Assembly: GCF_020423045.1 (NCBI RefSeq)
Contig: NZ_CP081943.1
Coordinates: forward strand, 1,922,001-1,986,000
Direction: 5' to 3'
Origin: Pseudomonas sp. MM213
Lineage (GTDB): Bacteria; Pseudomonadota; Gammaproteobacteria; Pseudomonadales; Pseudomonadaceae
DNA: 64,000 bases
Part shown: in pieces, positions 35,378 through 43,389 of the stretch
Layout: each line of letters begins with the position of its first letter
Numbering within the stretch: position 1 is the stretch's first letter
The notes under the pieces: model-generated
Told to the model about the DNA's origin: nothing
Databases searched by the model: none
What the model saw: only the letters and a program-made list of their open reading frames with translations
Program-made: the position numbers and the translations under genes

Positions 35378-36629
35378 CCAGGCCATAAGCGAAATGCTGG
35401 CGGCGCCCTCTTGTTGGCAAAAACAACTGCCCTGCCGCACCGCTCGCGCCGGTAACCTTCCGTTTGAAAGTGATGTAGTGATTGTGGGAGCGGGAATTGG
35501 CGGATTAGCGGCAGCGCTACGGGCGCTTGAGTCAGGTTACTCGGTAACCGTGTTGGAAGCCGGGGATGTTGGCTCTGGGGCAAGCGGTCGCAATTCGGGC
35601 TTCGTGGTTCCCATACCATCGAGGCACTCGCCGGAGTCACTCCAACGTTTGCTTGGCGAGGATACAGCGCCATTTTTAGCCGCTCTGAGCGAAACAGCGA
35701 AGGCTGTGTTTGAGTATGCCCCATCGGATTTAACGGTCAAAGGCTGGGTACAACCAATGGTTGGAGCTGCGGGGGTTGGGGCCCATAAACTGGCCAAGGA
35801 TTGGACGCACCTGGGGGTCAAGGTAGACCCCATGGAGCCCGAAGCACTGGAAACGGCATTAGGGACTACTGAGTATGCCGAAGGCCTCCATTTTACCGAT
35901 GCTGGTGCAATCAATCCCCTGGCATTCGTGTACCAACTGGCAGACACGGTCAACCGCAAAGGTGGGCATATCATCGAATGTTGCAGTGCGCTCGATGTTC
36001 GACCGCAGGGCGGCTGGGTCACCGTCCAAACTCAGCGGGGTGAGATCAGGGCCGGGCGCGTATTTATGGCCGGCAATGCCTATGGTTCTGCGGCCAGCCG
36101 TACGACTCGGCGAGCAGTTAGTCCGCTAGCCCTAACGCTTGCGACTTTCGCCGTACCGCAGCTGTGCCGTGCCGAAAGACTGCTGCCATTTTCAGACAAC
36201 CGCAAGGACATGTGGTTTGCACGCCGCTTGGGGCCTACAAAGCTGCTGACGGGCTGCTTCGCGTTACCGCTCCAGCGTTCTGCCGCTTGCAGTGCATTGC
36301 TCCAGGATCGCATCAAGCGCCTCTACGGCACTGTTGTGCAAGAACCCGAGCAACAGTGGGCCGGGTGGGTGGGCCTCACTACAGACGGGATGCCGAAGGT
36401 TCACCAGCACGACGAACGAATCATGGGGTGGAGTGGCTGTAACGGTCGAGGCATTGCGCTTTCAATGCTGATGGGGCGAACGTTGATGGATCGACTGTGT
36501 GGGGTCAACGGCCTACATCTGCCGCCTTCATCAGGCACTTACAAGACGGGTAACGCCCTGACTTGGCTGGCGCAAATGGTCATCGCACTTGATCGCCGGA
36601 AACAACGTCGCACCGTGCTTGCGTCCTGA
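35370..36629 (+). CDS. FAD-dependent amine/amino acid oxidoreductase (DAO family)
   Basis: 419 residues. After a 35-residue lead it has the dinucleotide fold VVIVGAGIGGLAAALRALESGYSVTVLEAG, then GASGRNSGFV, the family signature; late WAGWVGLTTDGMPKV and MGWSGCNGRGIALSMLMG bind FAD. This is the DadA/PuuB-like group that oxidises C-N bonds to imines. It overlaps the N-hydroxylase gene by 8 bases. In this setting it may desaturate a ring made by the hydroxylase and the PaiB/KtzT-type protein. Confidence 0.87.
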   Translation: MLNQAISEMLAAPSCWQKQLPCRTARAGNLPFESDVVIVGAGIGGLAAALRALESGYSVTVLEAGDVGSGASGRNSGFVVPIPSRHSPESLQRLLGEDTAPFLAALSETAKAVFEYAPSDLTVKGWVQPMVGAAGVGAHKLAKDWTHLGVKVDPMEPEALETALGTTEYAEGLHFTDAGAINPLAFVYQLADTVNRKGGHIIECCSALDVRPQGGWVTVQTQRGEIRAGRVFMAGNAYGSAASRTTRRAVSPLALTLATFAVPQLCRAERLLPFSDNRKDMWFARRLGPTKLLTGCFALPLQRSAACSALLQDRIKRLYGTVVQEPEQQWAGWVGLTTDGMPKVHQHDERIMGWSGCNGRGIALSMLMGRTLMDRLCGVNGLHLPPSSGTYKTGNALTWLAQMVIALDRRKQRRTVLAS

Positions 36630-36657
36630 TCTTATCTACCAAATTCGAGTACACACT

Positions 36658-37284
36658 ATGTCTGCCTGCCCCTTTCATTACCCTCAATACCGTTCCACAG
36701 ACAAGGGATTAATCGACCGTTTCGTTGATGTGTTTCCGCTGGCAATGATCACATCGCATCGGGACGGACAATTTCTTTGTAGCCACATTCCGCTATGGCG
36801 TCAGCCGGATGGGTCGTTGTTCGGACATGTCGACGGCAATAACTCACAGTTCAAAGGCGAAAAGTCTCTGAGTGCTCAAATCGTCTTCATGGGGCCATCG
36901 GCTTACATTCCTCCACAGGCTTACGTCTCGCGCCAACTCCCCACCTGGAATTACCTCGCCGTTCACATGCAGGCGAACATAACTGTGGTGGACGCCCCAC
37001 ACCAAAAGCTCGAAATCCTCGAGAAAACCGCAAAACGGTTGTCAGAGCAGCCCTCTGACTATCAGGTCGACGAGCGCGACCCTCGGGTGATATCGAACCT
37101 GCCACACATTCTTGGGTTGGTCATACAGCCGGAAAATACCGAGGGGCGCTTTAAACTCTCCCAAGACAAATCCTCGCCGGATTCGTCAGCGGCTCTGCGG
37201 TGGTTACTCGAAAACCGAAAACACGATCATGCCGAGCTCCTGATGGAGCTCCTGCACGCCGCTACCAAGCCGCATTCAAACTGA
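36658..37284 (+). CDS. PaiB / FMN-binding negative regulator family protein (piperazate synthase KtzT-related)
   Basis: 208 residues. Split-barrel PaiB family pattern: VDVFPLAMITSHRDGQFLCSHIPLW, GHVDGNN, and FMGPSAYIPPQAYVSRQLPTWNYLAVHMQ with the conserved PTWNY.AVH. This family contains FMN-binding regulators, but also KtzT, the haem enzyme that forms the N-N bond of piperazate from N5-hydroxyornithine. Its place in the same operon as an N-hydroxylase supports an enzyme role. Haem versus FMN binding cannot be decided from the sequence alone. ATG 36658 starts the conserved region. Confidence 0.82.
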   Translation: MSACPFHYPQYRSTDKGLIDRFVDVFPLAMITSHRDGQFLCSHIPLWRQPDGSLFGHVDGNNSQFKGEKSLSAQIVFMGPSAYIPPQAYVSRQLPTWNYLAVHMQANITVVDAPHQKLEILEKTAKRLSEQPSDYQVDERDPRVISNLPHILGLVIQPENTEGRFKLSQDKSSPDSSAALRWLLENRKHDHAELLMELLHAATKPHSN

Positions 37285-37291
37285 GGTCAGT

Positions 37292-37681
37292 ATGCCCATC
37301 GTTAGAGTAGAAGACCCTGTACAGCGTGACGCCGATACCCAACAAGCCATAATCGAGACAATTTATGGTTGCTTGAAATCGGTGTTCAAGGTCAGTGACG
37401 AAGAGCTCCAGGCGCGCTATGTCTGCTATGACAAAGACCACTTCCGTTCCCCAGGAGATCGCAGTGAGTTCATCCAAATTGAAATCACGGTCTTCAAAGG
37501 ACGCAAGCTGGAAACCAAGCGCCAGCTTTATCAGCTGATCAGTAAAAGTATCGCTGCGCAGCTCGATATTTCAGAGCATGCCCCTCTGATACTGCTGGTT
37601 GAGCAAGAGCCAGAGAACTGGGGTATGCGTGGCGGAGTGCCGGCGAGTGAGATCGACTTTGGATATGCTATTTCCATTTGA
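37292..37681 (+). CDS. Tautomerase family protein
   Basis: 129 residues. Begins MPIVRVEDP, so Pro-1 would be exposed after Met removal, as needed for the tautomerase base. EITVFKGRKLETKRQLYQLISKSIAAQLD and LLVEQEPENWGMRGGVPASE are typical of the tautomerase_2 group. Last gene of the operon, 7 bases after the PaiB-type gene. Probably moves a double bond or hydrolyses an intermediate. Confidence 0.88.
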   Translation: MPIVRVEDPVQRDADTQQAIIETIYGCLKSVFKVSDEELQARYVCYDKDHFRSPGDRSEFIQIEITVFKGRKLETKRQLYQLISKSIAAQLDISEHAPLILLVEQEPENWGMRGGVPASEIDFGYAISI

Positions 37682-38230
37682 TATCGCTCCGCTTTTGCAT
37701 CAATAGCCTATGCAGGTCAGTTTCAGCTTTGAGCTATCTGCCGGTTGCGCTGACCTAGCATTTAGCATTTGACCGACGCTCTGCGGAATTAAGGTTTTTT
37801 GATTATTTGACTTGGCAAGTGCCTCATCTTGAGCCTTTCGCAGCGTAGACTCGGTGTAAGCGTCTGTCCAATACACCTTGCGTAATGAAACTGATCTTCA
37901 CTGGGTTGAAATCGCAATCGCAACGTCAGGGATGCTGGAAGCGATGCCTTAAGCGCAAATGGACGTGCGCGTTGTGAGCAGTGAAGCCGAAGTCAGAGCG
38001 ATGAAGGTAAGACAGGTGTGCCCATGTCAGCCGCGAACTTACCCGTTGCTCTACAACCCTCGGGGGACTGAATATGCCATGTTCGTCGTGATTGCTGTCA
38101 TCGCATAAGAGGTTCTTGAGGACGGATAACGTGGGGACGACTTTAAGTCCAACCTTTACGCGGCAGTGTCACCTGATTACTCGGCAAGCTAGGCTTATAG
38201 CTTGCTGAAAAGCCTCTCGTACTACACCTG
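37682..38230. other. Non-coding stretch after the operon
   Basis: 549 bases with no gene I can support. The short plus frame around 37980-38105 has no recognised features. Base texture and short broken frames suggest decayed DNA next to the truncated LysR gene. Confidence 0.5.
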
Positions 38231-38386
38231 ATGATTAATATGCTCGACTGGGATAGCCTCCGTTTTTTCTTTGCCTTTGTTCATGAGGGCACCTTAGCCG
38301 TTGCGGCACGCTCGCTGGGGGTGGAGCACGCGACTGTGGTTCGCCGAATAGGTGCCTTCTCCGGACGCTACTCAGCATGCGCGTAA
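38231..38386 (+). pseudogene. Truncated LysR-type regulator (HTH only)
   Basis: 51 codons: MINMLDWDSLRFFFAFVHEG then TLAVAARSLGVEHATVVRRIGAF, clearly a LysR winged HTH, which then runs into unrelated sequence and a stop. The effector domain is gone. Its loss at the boundary next to the second mvaT copy suggests a recombination or insertion junction here. Confidence 0.75.
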
Positions 38387-38429
38387 TTGTCATGCACGGC
38401 GGGAAGCTTGCTACCTCACCGCTGTAATA

Positions 38430-38452
38430 AAAAGGGCCTAAATGGCCCTTTT
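38430..38452 (-). terminator. Terminator of the second mvaT paralogue
   Basis: Perfect AAAAGGGCC / GGCCCTTTT stem with a 5-nt loop, followed on the minus strand by T-rich sequence, 15 bases after the mvaT-like stop. The flanking sequence repeats that of the copy-1 terminator. Confidence 0.8.
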
Positions 38453-38466
38453 GTACTCAAACCAGA

Positions 38467-38832
38467 TCACTTGGTCAGCCAAGACTCAACCTTGTCGGCA
38501 CCGTATTTCGCTTTCCATTCCTTCAGCGTTCGATGGTTACCGCCTTTGGTTTCTACGACTTCGCCAGATTCCGGATTTTTGTAGACCTTTACCTGACGTG
38601 GCTTTCTCGTACCGGATTTTGCCTCGGCAGCTGGTGCGCGACGACCAGCCTTCGGATCAAGCAAGTTGATCACGTTCGGCAGGCTGTAGCCGTACTCGGC
38701 AAGCAGAGCGCGCAGCTTGGTTTCGAATTCGATTTCTTTTTTGAGGCCAGCGTCGCCTTTCAGCGCTTCGAGAGCTTGAAGCTGTTCGGCGAGGTGTTTT
38801 TCGAGTTGGCGGAATTCTGCGAGCTTGGACAT
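38467..38832 (-). CDS. MvaT/MvaU family H-NS-like nucleoid protein (copy 2)
   Basis: 121 residues, same length and layout as copy 1: coiled-coil N-terminus and the RKPRQVKVYKNP / GGNHRTLKEWKAKYG DNA-binding end. 105 of 121 residues are identical to copy 1 by direct count. Upstream, at 38942-38962, is a perfect palindrome that may control it. One of the two copies may be the ancestral gene and the other acquired with the island between them. Confidence 0.92.
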   Translation of the reverse strand: MSKLAEFRQLEKHLAEQLQALEALKGDAGLKKEIEFETKLRALLAEYGYSLPNVINLLDPKAGRRAPAAEAKSGTRKPRQVKVYKNPESGEVVETKGGNHRTLKEWKAKYGADKVESWLTK

Positions 38833-38941
38833 GACAGGTCTCTTTTCAGTAGTTACCTAACAGTATATTGCAAATCGGTCGGGGCAATAGGGACTGCTGG
38901 CGACAACTGAGATAGAAACGGAGAGGCCAAAACTCAGCAAT

Positions 38942-38962
38942 AATTATGGCTGAGCCATAATT
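38942..38962. promoter_or_regulatory. Perfect 9-bp-arm palindrome upstream of mvaT copy 2
   Basis: AATTATGGC TGA GCCATAATT, about 110 bases before the mvaT copy-2 start. The AT-rich arms and 3-base centre look like a regulator binding site. No gene is supported in 38833-39160; a plus-strand frame from 39001 lacks family features. Confidence 0.45.
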
Positions 38963-39160
38963 TGGAATAATTAAGTTTGCCGTTACCGAGAACGCCTCTG
39001 ATGGCAATCTTCGTTTCACTTGCAGTACACCGCCCACAGCTGATCAACCCGCGTCGTGGAGCACTGGCTCATTATCTCCCGGCGCATCCTTCAACCCGGT
39101 TTGGTGGCACACCTCTCCAAGCTCCGTTGCAAAAGAAGCCGTCGAATTGGGATGCGCCCT

Positions 39161-39653
39161 CTAGGGCGACAAAACAAGCCGGGGGGCCAAGACCTTGAAA
39201 AGCTCTGCAAGCATCCGCGCATCTAGCAACGCATGGTGTGGCAGATCAGACAGCTCTACCTGTTCAAGAGCTTCCGCATTTACCTGATTGAAAAGGATTG
39301 TGAGGTTGGTCGGCTGATTCATAACCTGGACTGGCAAGGGTTGATGATCTGCACAAGCGAGATCATAGAAAAATCCCCGATCCCAATGTGGCGCATCTGA
39401 ACACACCTCAAGCTCCTCGTCGAAGCAGCCTAGAAACTTCCGAAGCGTGGCTCGAGCTTCGACAAGCGACTGACCATATCGCGGAGGATCAAGCTGCGGC
39501 AAAACGTTCCGGATGACGAAATCACTGCAGTCCTCGACCGAATAGGTATCCGTCAATTCAACATAGAACTCGTCGCCTGACTCCGATACCAGCGCTAGAG
39601 ATATCAGAGTCCTGATTGAGCTGGGTAAATTCGCAATCAAGGAATATCTTCAG
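39161..39653 (-). pseudogene. DnaQ-like 3'-5' exoribonuclease, frameshifted near its start
   Basis: In one frame the minus strand encodes KIFLDCEFTQLNQD (the DxE exonuclease motif I); the continuation LISLALVSESGDEFYVELTDTYS is in another frame, separated by one extra T at about 39608. The remainder is intact, with the motif-III-like HHALLDARMLAELF near the end. The likely start is CTG at 39651-39653 after AAAAGGA, possibly a mutated ATG. The family is small RNases/exonucleases often found on plasmids and islands. Either a broken gene, a sequencing error or a frameshift-dependent gene. Confidence 0.7.
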
Positions 39654-39807
39654 CGACCTAATCCTTTTCAACGATTGTTAGCGTGGCCTGTCATTGGAGC
39701 CCGTGTTCGTCCCACTATTTACAGTACCGATGGATTTCCGAGGAGCGTAACTACCAGGTCGGCCGAGTAAGATGAGGCGCTGCATTTATGATTGGACGTG
39801 GGGTCTG

Positions 39808-40107
39808 TCAATCGTCCCCCTTGGGATCGAATTTGTCCCCATACCTAGCGTGTAGCGCGCGATTACGTTCGATCCGCCTGATCCACGGATCGTAGTCCTC
39901 GGGCAACGCGGCGAGCTTAGCGCTGATGATCATTTGCACCGCTTCGTCACGCAGTAATCTGCTGGTCAGCTCGCGGTATTCGCCAAGCGTAACCACACCA
40001 TAAATGGCGTGATTGTCTTTTACATAGAGGTCGGTCATTCCCACCCGCATATGGCCATATTTTTCTACGTCATCGGGGTAGATGTCCTCTAGGCTGAGGT
40101 ATCCCAT
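39808..40107 (-). CDS. Hypothetical protein
   Basis: 99 residues from ATG 40107 (GGAG 7 bases upstream): MGYLSLEDIYPDDVEKYGHM, then VKDNHAIYGVVTLGEYRELTSRLL and a charged C-terminus. Not recognised; acidic and soluble. An upstream extension to 40164 is possible. It lies in a strip of small genes typical of mobile or variable DNA. Confidence 0.6.
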   Translation of the reverse strand: MGYLSLEDIYPDDVEKYGHMRVGMTDLYVKDNHAIYGVVTLGEYRELTSRLLRDEAVQMIISAKLAALPEDYDPWIRRIERNRALHARYGDKFDPKGDD

Positions 40108-40305
40108 ATCGCACTCCGGGCTAAGAATGTACTCGCTGAATAGCACTGCCTGTGCGCTCCACAATGTTTAAAGACGCCACCGAAAGCGTGCACCATCATT
40201 GAAATCGTTCCTTCGCGCCAGCGCCTACAAAAGCCAGCCAACAACAGGCGATATAGTGTGCGCATGATAGCCTCCGCTCAGTTATCACCGTTCTGAGAAT
40301 CCGCT

Positions 40306-40605
40306 TTGAACACACTAAACGCACATGCCGATTTCAACACCCTGATCAACGCACCGAAATTTTCCGATGACCCCGTTGGGCACCGGCAGAAAAAGCGGTG
40401 GCAGCTCATCGCTGAAGACATCTACAAAAGCATATCCAATGAGGCGTTGCTCGAAGCAAGAGGCAGAGCCGAAGGCTACATTCATGGCCTTGTGGACGCT
40501 GGGCATTTGTCGACGAGAGACACCGACCGCGACTACCTCATTTTGAGCGTCGTTCAAAGGCGACGTGAGTTTTTGCAGAGATTGTTGAACGACTACGGAT
40601 ACTGA
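40306..40605 (+). CDS. Hypothetical protein
   Basis: 99 residues with a TTG start: a helical protein with KKRWQLIAEDIYKSISNEALLEARGRAEGYIHGLVDAGHLS and RRREFLQRLLNDYGY. Not recognised. The even composition supports a real gene. It stands alone between minus-strand genes. Confidence 0.5.
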   Translation: MNTLNAHADFNTLINAPKFSDDPVGHRQKKRWQLIAEDIYKSISNEALLEARGRAEGYIHGLVDAGHLSTRDTDRDYLILSVVQRRREFLQRLLNDYGY

Positions 40606-40684
40606 ACCATGAATGCTCATGTGGCTGAGAGTTGCAGCCTATGAAGTAACGAATGGCTGATGCACTCCAGACAATAAAACTGAT

Positions 40685-41044
40685 TTATCCGGTGCGTTCA
40701 CCTGAGCGGAGCAATTCAAGAAAACTACGTCGCCCGCCACCACGCTTGAAGCTAGCAATAACGTAGTGATCTTCCCCCGTAGTCAGAATCCAGAAACGGC
40801 CCGCCTTCCGAGCAGACTGAATTTTGGCTGTTTGAATGATTGAGCAATCAGCGTGACGCCCTGACTCATCCTTTCGAGTATGGTCGAATACGACGCCTAG
40901 ACAGGTATCGTTGACGATGATGGCGTCGCTAATGAATGCCGTGATAGTGGGGATATACCGCTGATTGGTGGCTCGAACCAAGCGGCCTAGCTGAAAGTCA
41001 GTCAGCCACTTGCTATGAAACTCGACTTCGATTATTTCGGACAT
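40685..41044 (-). CDS. Hypothetical protein
   Basis: About 119 residues from ATG 41044: MSEIIEVEFHSKWLTDFQLG, then TRKDESGRHADCSIIQTAKIQSARKAGRFWILTTGEDHYVIASFKRGGGRRSFLELL. Not recognised; mixed alpha/beta. The longer frame reaches 41089, abutting the DUF6957-like gene, so the two are probably co-transcribed. Confidence 0.6.
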   Translation of the reverse strand: MSEIIEVEFHSKWLTDFQLGRLVRATNQRYIPTITAFISDAIIVNDTCLGVVFDHTRKDESGRHADCSIIQTAKIQSARKAGRFWILTTGEDHYVIASFKRGGGRRSFLELLRSGERTG

Positions 41045-41089
41045 TCTAAGCTCCCAAGCCCCACTGCGGAAAATATTGTGGGGGCACAT

Positions 41090-41494
41090 TTAACCCGCCT
41101 TCATGGAAAATGCAGTACCCACACTGGCTTCTTTCCTTAAGCCCGATCCCCAGAGGAGGTAGACCGTACTTTTGGTTTCAAACATGCAGCCTTCAGTGAA
41201 GGATTTTCCGAAGTTGCTGCGTACCCACATATTTGGTTGAAAGCGCGCTCCGCTGTCCAGGACTACCTCATGAGCAAATAGCGTCGCAGGAAGCAGACCA
41301 AGCATTGTCAGTTTTTCCTTTTCATCAGGCGTCACCGTGAGGTCGATCAAAATCCACTGCCGCACCACGCAGAATGCTTTGTCTGGGAATGCCTTTGCAG
41401 CCATAGCGATCAGGTCTTCCTGAGAGCCTTGCCAACCGATCGATTCATCCCCTGCTCCGTAAAGGAGCTGCGAGATTTCATTTAAGGTCACCAT
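41090..41494 (-). CDS. DUF6957-like protein
   Basis: 134 residues: MVTLNEISQLLYGAGDESIG, FCVVRQWILIDLTVTPDEKEKL, LPATLFAHEVVLDSGARF, FTEGCMFETKSTVYLLWGSG. This order of blocks matches a Pseudomonas family of unknown function annotated as DUF6957, as I recall it. First described only by sequence; often on genomic islands. Sits in a run of four minus-strand small genes. Confidence 0.6.
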   Translation of the reverse strand: MVTLNEISQLLYGAGDESIGWQGSQEDLIAMAAKAFPDKAFCVVRQWILIDLTVTPDEKEKLTMLGLLPATLFAHEVVLDSGARFQPNMWVRSNFGKSFTEGCMFETKSTVYLLWGSGLRKEASVGTAFSMKAG

Positions 41495-41501
41495 GTGTAT
41501 C

Positions 41502-41852
41502 TCACTTCGGTGAAGGTTCAGGAACGCTTGTGTAGGTCTGTCCCGCGACGGTTACGAATTCGTAGATCGGCGGTTCTTTACCAGGATTTGTTAGTCTGAT
41601 TTCTGAAATCGGCTCCATTAGACGTTCACCTTGCCGGTTCATCCACGGTGGAGAGATGAGGTATACCTTAGTAACAGCAAGAAATTCTGGGTCTCCCGAA
41701 CTGCATATGGTTTGAACCGTCTCCGTGTCGCTGATGAGGCGCACGTTTGGCCCGAAAGCCCCATCGAAAAACCCTACTCCTTCTACTAAGAAAGAATATT
41801 GGTTGTGACTAAGATCAACGGATTTCCATAACAGAAGATTTTCATCAGACAT
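41502..41852 (-). CDS. Hypothetical protein
   Basis: 116 residues from ATG 41852: MSDENLLLWKSVDLSHNQYSF, VEGVGFFDGAFGPNVRLISD, AVTKVYLISPPWMNRQGER, and a proline-rich end. Not recognised. It ends 7 bases before the DUF6957-like start, so the two form an operon. Confidence 0.6.
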   Translation of the reverse strand: MSDENLLLWKSVDLSHNQYSFLVEGVGFFDGAFGPNVRLISDTETVQTICSSGDPEFLAVTKVYLISPPWMNRQGERLMEPISEIRLTNPGKEPPIYEFVTVAGQTYTSVPEPSPK

Positions 41853-41941
41853 TTTGAATTTGCCTTGCAGCTGACTCTCGTTTGTTCTGAACACAACACA
41901 GCTCCTGACTAACGATTTTTTTCTTTAGCGCCCATCTTAGT

Positions 41942-42679
41942 TCAGATAGTAAGTACTAGATCACTTACAAAACCGGTCTCTTCGAAAGGATAGCCCCTTG
42001 GATTAGAGGCATAGCGGATGCCATCTATAGTTTTCTCGTAACCGACGTGCGTATGTCCATGCAACCAAATGTCTATATTGCATCCTGCGAACTCCTGCCA
42101 GTCGTTGACATAAGCCGCAGCCAAATGCCCCATTTCATACTTGATTCCAGGCGCGCATTCCGGCAAGGGCGCATGATGGGTTACCACCACTGTTTTTCCT
42201 TGGAACTGAGTAGATAGTTCAGCCAATAACCACTGTTTCGCAAATTGCGACTTTTTCTGAATTTCGATTGGCTTTACGCGACGAAACTGAGCTCCAGTTC
42301 TGATCTGTTTGTAGTCATTCATAGATCCCTGCGCGCTATGAATTGCAGAACTGACATCTCCAGTTGAGTAAAAATCAGTCCAGCCGGTTGTACCAAGAAA
42401 CCTTACTCCATTGATCACTACTTGTTCGTTTTCTAGAACGTGAACATGCGGGAGCGCCTTAGCACGCATTTTTTCCAAGGTTCGGTCGAGGTGTCCTTTG
42501 TAGTACTCATGGTTTCCGGCGACATAGATCACTGGGCAGCAAAAGGTTCTATTCGCCCACTCCACCCCCCTAGCCAGCAGATCAATGTCGCCGGCCAGCA
42601 CAACAACATCTGCATCGTAGACAATCGGAGAAAATTCTTGGAATTCGATATGGACGTCAGATAGCAAGTGAATTTTCAA
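41942..42679 (-). CDS. Calcineurin-like metallophosphoesterase
   Basis: 245 residues. All metal motifs are present: LLSDVHIEF (DxH), VLAGDIDLL (GD), YVAGNHEYY (GNHE), VVTHHAPLP and WLHGHTHVG (GHxH). A compact cytoplasmic phosphoesterase of the MPP superfamily; substrate unknown. It has a good start at the family N-terminus MKIHLLSDVH. Confidence 0.9.
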   Translation of the reverse strand: MKIHLLSDVHIEFQEFSPIVYDADVVVLAGDIDLLARGVEWANRTFCCPVIYVAGNHEYYKGHLDRTLEKMRAKALPHVHVLENEQVVINGVRFLGTTGWTDFYSTGDVSSAIHSAQGSMNDYKQIRTGAQFRRVKPIEIQKKSQFAKQWLLAELSTQFQGKTVVVTHHAPLPECAPGIKYEMGHLAAAYVNDWQEFAGCNIDIWLHGHTHVGYEKTIDGIRYASNPRGYPFEETGFVSDLVLTI

Positions 42680-42915
42680 AATCTCAACCTTTTAAAGGCC
42701 CATCCACGCTGTCAATTTATGGCTAATATTTCACTGCCGATATTTAAGACTGAAAATGCACCTACTAACGTATCTATATAGATGATCCGCCACCCCGTGA
42801 TTTCTGAGGTGTCGCTTGAATCTCAGCTAAGCCCAACAACATCCCAGTACAGGAAGTATATTTCATGGCGTGGGATTGATCAATATGGCCTTATCCTCCC
42901 TTTTGAGGATTCGCC

Positions 42916-43389
42916 ATGGTCATGAGGCAATCGCTGGCGGCAGTACTTCGATTGGTACGTTCCTCTCGCGGCCTTTCGAAGGAGGATCTCCAAGGTCAGG
43001 TTGAAACTAGGCATCTATACAATCTCGAGAACGCAAAGACGGGCGTTACCCTCGATATGCTGAATACGATCTCCTCGGCATTGGATGTCGATCCATTGGC
43101 GCTACTTGTGGTCGCATCGTGCTTTGAGAAGAAATTATCTCCCGAAGAATCTCTCGAGAGACTGTCTGAAGAAGTAAAGCGCCTCGTTGCCTCGGGTGTA
43201 GTAAACGGGTTGTCCGGGCAATTCGCTGACGGCACGCTTAAGCCCATCAAGGGTGGCCCACGCTCATCGCCCGATAAAATTGAAGCCGTGCTTCGTTGCC
43301 GATCTCAGGGAATGACGCAGAAAGAAGCTTCTGAGGCGCTTGGAATTCCCACATCAACGGTCAACCGAATTTGGCGAATGGCGAAATAG
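42916..43389 (+). CDS. Two-HTH regulator (XRE-like N-terminus, Hin/resolvase-like C-terminal HTH)
   Basis: 157 residues. N-terminal XRE-type region AAVLRLVRSSRGLSKEDLQ ... LYNLENAKTGVTLDMLNTISSALDVDPLAL. C-terminal KIEAVLRCRSQGMTQKEASEALGIPTSTVNRIWR resembles the Hin/resolvase recognition helix. Two separate DNA-binding units in one small protein is an uncommon layout, seen in some plasmid and phage regulators. GAGGA precedes ATG 42916. Confidence 0.75.
   Translation: MVMRQSLAAVLRLVRSSRGLSKEDLQGQVETRHLYNLENAKTGVTLDMLNTISSALDVDPLALLVVASCFEKKLSPEESLERLSEEVKRLVASGVVNGLSGQFADGTLKPIKGGPRSSPDKIEAVLRCRSQGMTQKEASEALGIPTSTVNRIWRMAK

Noticed and set aside
38977..39198. 73-codon plus-strand frame upstream of the exonuclease pseudogene
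   Set aside because: Composition irregular, no homologous pattern recognised, antisense overlap with the conserved exonuclease end.
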